Below are positions 58,575-64,000 of a DNA stretch of 64,000 bases, piece by piece. This DNA comes from Megalobrama amblycephala (Eukaryota > Chordata > Actinopteri > Cypriniformes > Xenocyprididae): assembly GCF_018812025.1 (NCBI RefSeq), contig NC_063044.1, positions 73,953,244 to 74,017,243 on the forward strand. The letters are read 5' to 3'. A program made the translations under genes and the position numbers. Under the pieces are notes generated by a model. That model was not told the origin of the DNA, did not search any database, and worked only from the letters and a program-made list of their open reading frames with translations. Numbering within the stretch: the stretch's first letter is position 1; the number at the start of each line of letters is the position of its first letter.

Positions 58575-59136
58575 TTCAATTCACATTTATTTGTATAGCG
58601 CTTTTCACAATAAATCTTTACATGTTTTTTAAGAGAATAAAGTCACATGATTTAGTGAGCAAACATATAATGAATACAACGTGATGAATAGATCCTCAAC
58701 TGGATGGAACTGAAATAAATACTTTGATTGTTGTGATCCTATCAGACTTATGATAGCAACCTGATTCGTAACAAAGCACTGTTCGCCAGAGGAGAACTGG
58801 CCCCCCGACTAAGCCTGGTTTCTCCCAAGGTTTTTTTTTTCTCCATTTTAACACCTGTTTGCCACCTGTTTGCCACCTGATGTCACCTGATGGAGTTTGG
58901 GCTCCTTGCCGCTGTCGCCTTTGGCTTGCTTAGTTGGGGACACTTGACATTTGATATTCAACAGTATTCTTGACATTTATTCAACAGTGCTTCTGATCTG
59001 CCTGCATTGACACTATTCTTTAAGAGCTGCTGTGCAGCCAAAATTATGTACCAGTTATCAATGTAAAGCTGCTTTGACACAATCTGCATTGTAAAAAGCG
59101 CTATATAAATAAAGGTGACTTGACTTGACTTGACTA
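58575..59136 (+). mobile_element. L2 3' UTR with TTGAC tail and an opposite-facing end
   Basis: 58,740-59,136 matches the inverse of 4931-5350 (gatcctatcagacttatgat, cttgccgctgtcgcctttgg, gcttgcttagttggggacac) and ends cttgacttgacttgacttga after aaataaaggtga. At its left, 58,575-58,625 is another L2-type end facing the other way (acatttatttgtatagcgct). Confidence 0.8.
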
Positions 59137-59228
59137 TAAAGACAAAGTGCATTTAGACCACGCCCACACCGGGGGGAAAACAAGCTACAGAACCGTAAAA
59201 GCCAGCCTTTAAGAAGAAAAAAGCGCCT

Positions 59229-60280
59229 GTTATTGAAAAAATGGAAAGGAAATATAACTCATGGTTAACCAGAGATCTTTCTATTCAAGGGAGAATTCTA
59301 TTGAGTAAGGCAGAAGGTCTCTCGAGAGCAGCCTTTTCTCTTCTCTTAGTGCTCCAAAGGATATATGCTCACAAATGGATAAATTACTCTTTAATTTCAT
59401 CTGGAGAAACAAACCTCGTAAAATTAAAAGAAAAAAAATGTCCTTGTTAATAAATTATCTGATGGTGGGTTAAATGTTCTTAATTTTACTATTTTCAACC
59501 AAATTCTAAAAATTAACATGGCTTAAAAACTTTTTTAAAGAAAAATCAAACAAGTATTTTCAATATAGTCCCATATTTTTTACTTAAAAAAAACTTAGGG
59601 GTTTAAATTTTTTGTTGCAACGTCCTTATATAACTGGTAAACTTATTGCTTTGGCAGGTTGTCAAAACAAGCATTACTCTTCTGGTCATTTTTGCACACA
59701 CACAATTTCTCTCCTAGCATGTGCTTTATATGGAACAATGGTAGTATCACTCATAATAAGAAATCATTGTGCATTGATAATTGGGTTCAGCACAACATTT
59801 TAATTGTTAACCAGCTTATTGACAAGAATTAGTCCATTAGCCATTAGTAGATATATCCATACTGTCTTTGATAAATGTAATTTTTGTAACACATCATCTG
59901 AATCATCTGATATTGAACATTTATTTCTTTATTGCTCTTTTTCTATTTCATTTTGGACTGACTTTAAAATAGACATAACAAAAAAAATAAAAAAATAAAT
60001 AAATAAACAGAGCTCTTAATTTAGAACCCCATGACATTATCCTTTGTTTTCTAACCCATATTTTTCTCAAAAACAATATTATCTTATTAATCTTTTAATT
60101 ATTTTGGCAAAGTTTAAATTCATAAGACAAACATAACTCAAAAGAAATATATTAATATATTAAATATATTTTTAAACTCTTTCCAACATGTGATCACAAA
60201 ACCTATAGCTTATAAAAACAATACAAATCCTAAAGCTTTTCAAATTTATGTAACTGCCCTAATAATATGTAGCATTTTTA
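59229..60280 (+). pseudogene. L1-clade LINE remnant (C-terminal ORF2)
   Basis: ERKYNSWLTRDLSIQGRILL then SKAEGLSR (59,241-59,330) is a conserved block after the L1 reverse transcriptase. Degraded frames follow, with a C-terminal cysteine motif at 59,870-59,950 (CNFCNTSSESSDIEHLFLYC). Many stops and shifts; dead. Distinct from all the L2 elements in the window. Confidence 0.75.
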
Positions 60281-60523
60281 TCCTATTTTCTTCTTTTTTT
60301 AATCATTATTTATTTATTTATTTATTTATTTGTATTGGTTGGATTGTCCCCCAAAAGTGACTTTAGCTGAGGTTTCCTTCTCATTATTTTCTCATTATTT
60401 CAGCTACATATTATATTAGGCAGAACCAGTACCAATTACAGCAAGTGAAATATCACACAGAAACCATTAATGAATGACGTTCAGTGAGATGACAGGATGA
60501 TCCTCTGGACACGAGCCGTTGAT
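60281..60523 (-). other. Probable 3' UTR and flank of the receptor gene
   Basis: Follows the stop codon at 60,524 on the minus strand. Includes a (TTTA)n run at about 60,307-60,331. No clear polyadenylation signal was identified. Confidence 0.4.
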
Positions 60524-60599
60524 CTATTCAGATTCAGTATGATTCAGTGAATCAGATTCATCAGATCTGAGCTTCTTCTGGACAGCAGATTCAGGATCC
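60524..60599 (-). CDS. Receptor-like gene, cytoplasmic tail exon with stop
   Basis: After a tttctctcag acceptor the exon completes the split Arg codon of the transmembrane exon and reads DPESAVQKKLRSDESDSLNH then TESE and TAG. The 76 nt are exactly one base plus 25 codons, the phase needed. The short acidic tail has no ITIM or ITAM tyrosine motif. Confidence 0.65.
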
Positions 60600-61237
60600 C
60601 TGAGAGAAACACATTCAGATACAGCAGATGAAGATTCACACATACCCCTTTTCCACCGACACAGTTCCTGTGTGGATATAAATTATGGCTGTTTCTGAAT
60701 ATGCGTTCTTCAGCGATCTTTCCTCATTGTTTTCTTGCTCTACATCATCATCAACCGTCAAAGTTCAGTTCCAATACTCAAGAACAGAGGACGCATGAAA
60801 GTACCCGGATGTGTTCTTGATATCGAGGATGCATCGAATGCAGACTTGAGAGAATCGAACCGTTAAAAAAATCCCAGAAGACGCTGCGGCGGTCGACGTA
60901 CGGAAGCCTGTAAGCTTTAAAGTTCTCGTTCTCACTTATGAGATTCCCGCTACAAGCTCACAAAAACGTGATGGCTCAAGAAAGTAAACAGTTTGTTTTG
61001 CTTAATTTTAATAAAGTGATAACCTGAAGAAAGCCTGCAGAATTTTTAGCATATAAAAAATAATCTTAACATTGACAAAACATGTAAAGGCTACTCATTT
61101 TCATAAACACACGCGGTAAAATAAACATATATAAAATTATATAAAAATAATAATATTATGATACAAGTCTTTTAATAGGTTATGACATTTGTTTGTGATG
61201 TTATGTTGTATTTATTGTGCATTAGCTGCTACTATAA

Positions 61238-61947
61238 AGGCCCCGGTATACTTCAAACGAAATCGAAGAACGAACTGATGTGACGCCATTTCAAACAAAA
61301 TCAGGCCAAAAACGAAGTTCGTTTTGTGTTCTTTTTGGAAGTTTGAAACGGCTTGCCAAAGCGAACTTTCAGGAAAAGTTCACTTCAGCTGCAAAACACC
61401 TTCGTACTACCATTGGTCAGTGACGACAACGTAATAGGAGGTGTGCGCTGAGGCTCCGCCTTCACTCGCGTGGGACGCGTCTTTGACTCATTTGATCTGT
61501 TGAGTTTGTTGAGGTAAGATCTCCACGGGTGAAAACATGAACACAGTTGTGCTTGTAAAAAAATGAGGCACTGACACTGTTTTTCATGTTTGATACTGTA
61601 AAGCTGTTTGATTTTAAGCAATCTATTGAATAAAGTGCTATATGAAGACGTGACTGGAGTGCTAATTTGCAGAGCTTGTGCTAATATTCCCATGCTCTTA
61701 TGATCAGACGCATTTCTTATGCTTTCTATAATAAATGCTTACTGTTTTCTCATTTTTGTTGTGTTTATTTTGTAAATGAGAAGAAAGTGCTCGGCGCATA
61801 TTTACATATTCATCTAACCGTCGCTCTCAGCAGTGTGGGCGGAGTCAGATGTTCGATTACAGTATATCGCTCATCAAGTATTTCGAACTTCGTTTTACCC
61901 CTAAACAAAGAACGAAAAAGAACTTCATTTGAAGTATACCAGGGCCT
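61238..61947. mobile_element. Nested Harbinger-like MITE with TAA target duplication
   Basis: AGGCCCCGGTATACTTCAAA at the left and TTTGAAGTATACCAGGGCCT at the right are near-perfect inverses, flanked by TAA at 61,235-61,237 and 61,948-61,950. A 3-bp TAA/TTA duplication is characteristic of PIF/Harbinger. The arms contain repeated acttcgtttt/gaacgaa motifs. Confidence 0.82.
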
Positions 61948-62133
61948 TAATATGCTGGGACGGTCAGTTGAGCAACAAGATCGCAGCACATCTCAATTCT
62001 CAAATGAGGCGTTCTGTGTCCTCGCGTCCTTTGTTCTTTTTAAGGTCGCCTGGCAAGACCGGACTCCACGAGAAAGCAAGTCCGTTCTCTGCATTCTTGG
62101 AATTGAGAAACAGCCGATGTGAATATGCTTATA

Positions 62134-62465
62134 GACCCTTTTCACATTTCCGGGTTTCTCAGAAGCAGAAGTCATCATAGTTGGGCAAAACTCTATAGCG
62201 GTGAATGAGAGAATACATTAAATGTATTTTTGTGTTTCCATTTGCTCAAATAGCAAAAGAAAAACTCCACAATAGTGTTTTCACAACTTTAAAAAAAGAG
62301 GGAAAAAAAATAGAGAGTGATTGATAACAACAGACAGGTAATAGGCCTACTAAGTATAGCGTTATAAATTTACATACGTTTTTTAAAAAAAATTGAATAT
62401 ATGAAAAACTTTGCAGGATTTATGATATTGATTAAAACGCATCATCAAAGTCTGTGAAAAGGGTC
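62134..62465. mobile_element. Nested 332-bp MITE with GACCCTTTTCACA ends
   Basis: gacccttttcaca and tgtgaaaagggtc are perfect inverses, bordered by TA on both sides. AT-rich interior without a frame. Confidence 0.8.
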
Positions 62466-63199
62466 TATTATTTATGATTACGTTCATTTTCTTAAGTGTT
62501 CCTGGCTTGTGTCCATTCTTGAACCATGCCGTGAGAGGTGGTTCATGGACTGAAAAGATCATCGGTTCAGCTCTAAAAGCCAGAGAAACACTGGCACTGT
62601 CTCAGTGAGCAATCATTGCTCTTATATCTAAATATATACAACTATGTGTGCGAGAGAGTGAGTGAATCAACGCTTTCAGTTTCAGTTTATCTCAGAAAGG
62701 ACAGATGATTTGCCGGTTCACTAGAATCAGTCCCAGTTCGGTGAACAGCACCGACCACACAAACACCGGGACACGCACTGTTGGTTTTGGATCGGTTATA
62801 GACAGGTAAATACTGTTCCTTCCTCAAGTCTAATGTGAAAACACGCGGCCGGTTCACAACAGGCTCCAGTTCACCCGGCCGAGAACAGAAAACAAGAAAC
62901 CTGCAAACCATTCTGGTGGAAAAGGGATAAAAGTCTGAAACCTGAATGATCATGTGATTCAGTCAAACCACTTGAAGTCTTTCTTTCTCTCACTTTCACT
63001 CACCTGATTTCTGAATCACTGCAATGAACGTACGTCTCTGCTTTCAGAAAATACCTGACAACACATTGAAACTGATAATTAAATACTATTATATTCATTA
63101 TATTTATTCAGAGAGATTTTATAGTTTAGGCCACTGATTTCATCAAGATTTCATGACTATTTAAAGTCTCTCATACACAATTAATCACTCGTGTCTCAC

Positions 63200-63287
63200 C
63201 TGAAGATCCTTTTACGCAGCAAGAAACAGATCAAGAGCAGAAGAACAATCGTGATGATGAAAAGAGCCAAAATCCACCAGAACTGAT
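63200..63287 (-). CDS. Receptor-like gene, transmembrane exon
   Basis: Between a ttgtttag acceptor and an cag/gtgaga donor, the 88-nt exon (phase 1 in, phase 0-2 split Arg out) encodes QFWWILALFIITIVLLLLIC then FLLRKRIF, a classic single membrane helix followed by basic stop-transfer residues. Architecture is that of a type I fish immunoglobulin-superfamily or similar immune receptor; the ectodomain lies beyond the window, so the family is not proven. Confidence 0.7.
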
Positions 63288-63461
63288 CTAAACAAGCCAC
63301 ACAATATAAATCAGCTGATCGACAAAAACAACAACACAATACAATCATCTGAATTAATGAGCTATATATTATATATTTCTTCTCTTTCTCTAAACTTTGG
63401 CATGTGTCTTATATGTGATCTTCAGTCAGATATTTTACACTCAATCATCATCTGAACTCAC

Positions 63462-63512
63462 GTGAATCTGGAGTTTGTGCCGATCCACCGCTGGAGTCTG
63501 TGACATTAAACA
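63462..63512 (-). CDS. Receptor-like gene, extracellular stalk exon
   Basis: After a gtttttcag acceptor, 51 nt in phase 1 encode FNVTDSSGGSAQTPDS and a split His codon shared with the membrane exon, ending at a ttcac/gtgagt donor. An N-glycosylation sequon (NVT) and Ser/Gly/Thr-rich composition fit a membrane-proximal stalk. Phase 1 at both borders is usual for Ig-type genes. Confidence 0.65.
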
Positions 63513-63544
63513 CTGAAAAACACATTCATAATCATCATGATTCA

Positions 63545-64000
63545 CTTACAGAAGATTCACTTTGACACAGAGTTTGATCTGAATCAGGACAGATTCACTT
63601 CAACACAGTTTGATCTGAATCAGGACAGATTCACTTCGACACAGAGTTTGATCTGAATCAGGACAGATTCACTTCAACACAGAGTTTGATCTGAATCAGG
63701 ACAGATTCATTCAACATAGTTTGATCTGAATTAAGACAAATTCATTTTAATGCAGAGTCTGATCTGAATCAGGACAGATTCACTTCAACACAGAGTTTGA
63801 TCTGAATCAGAACAGATTCACTTCAACACAGTTTGATCTGAATCAGGACAGATTCACTTCGACACAGAGTTTGATCTGAATCAGGACAGATTCACTTCAA
63901 CACAGAGTTTGATCTGAATCAGGACAGATTCACTTCGACACAGAGTTTGATCTGAATCAGGACAGATTCACTTCAACACAGAGTTTGATCTGAATCAGGA
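63545..64000 (-). repeat. Minisatellite (34-38 bp unit) in an intron
   Basis: About 12 copies of acagattcacttcaacacag agtttgatctgaatcagg, in 34-bp and 38-bp versions that differ by presence of agag, run to the window end. Some units are mutated (63,716-63,760). It lies in the intron upstream of the stalk exon. Confidence 0.92.

Larger units (their letters stand above)
60645..62926. mobile_element. DNA transposon with CCCCTTTTCCACC ends in the last intron
   Basis: ccccttttccacc at 60,645 and ggtggaaaaggg to 62,926 are inverted. It contains two further elements (61,238-61,947 and 62,134-62,465). Target duplication unclear (perhaps ata). No transposase recognised. Confidence 0.6.

Overview
The window is a repeat-rich piece of a teleost genome, most likely a cyprinid. 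The evidence is the set of elements present (several L2-clade LINEs, tRNA SINEs that share an L2 tail, Tc1, hAT and TTAA-type DNA transposons, solo LTRs), fish-type C2H2 zinc-finger genes, a GIMAP relic and exons of a fish-type single-pass receptor. The species cannot be fixed from sequence alone. No rRNA, true tRNA gene or CRISPR array was seen. All identifications come from reading the sequence; no database search was run.

Layout. Positions 1-41,491 hold two tandem copies of a unit of about 20 kb (unit 1: 1-21,703; unit 2: 21,704-41,491). A third copy starts at 41,492 but breaks off near 42,005. Each full unit has a promoter block, a non-coding first exon, an exon with a short minisatellite in its 5' UTR and a coding start, a long intron, one large zinc-finger exon, a decayed second zinc-finger exon and a shared old TTAA-type transposon. 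The encoded proteins are KRAB-less C2H2 proteins with an acidic N-terminal motif (EESEELSEVEE) that I associate with the cyprinid FiNZ zinc-finger family, proposed to repress transposons. Unit 1 looks intact (15 fingers). Unit 2 carries two single-base insertions that disturb its start and remove its last fingers (25 fingers before the break).

Because the units are paralogous, many transposons have an empty site in the sister unit. This gives direct proof of insertion and target duplication, and a relative order of events. Unit 1 intron: an L2 element broken by a second L2 and a hAT, then a SINE and a MITE-like element. Unit 2: a truncated BED-type hAT transposase, a deleted L2 that still has its ORF1 esterase, a 2.1 kb L2, and a solo LTR holding a 2.9 kb element.

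From 42.0 to 47.8 kb lies a GIMAP (AIG1 GTPase) pseudogene split by a Tc1 element, which is itself split by a 3.45 kb element with terminal inverted repeats of about 430 bp that look like promoters. From 47.8 to 60.3 kb is mostly non-coding: relic exons of a receptor gene on the plus strand (50.5-51.1 kb), a 130-bp tandem repeat (55.25-56.38 kb), an array of GATATC and ACTAGT palindromes alternating every ~21.5 bp (57.23-57.83 kb), and L2 and L1 remnants. From 60.5 to 64 kb is the 3' end of a minus-strand transmembrane receptor gene (linker, transmembrane and tail exons) with a nested DNA-transposon complex in its last intron and a minisatellite in an upstream intron.
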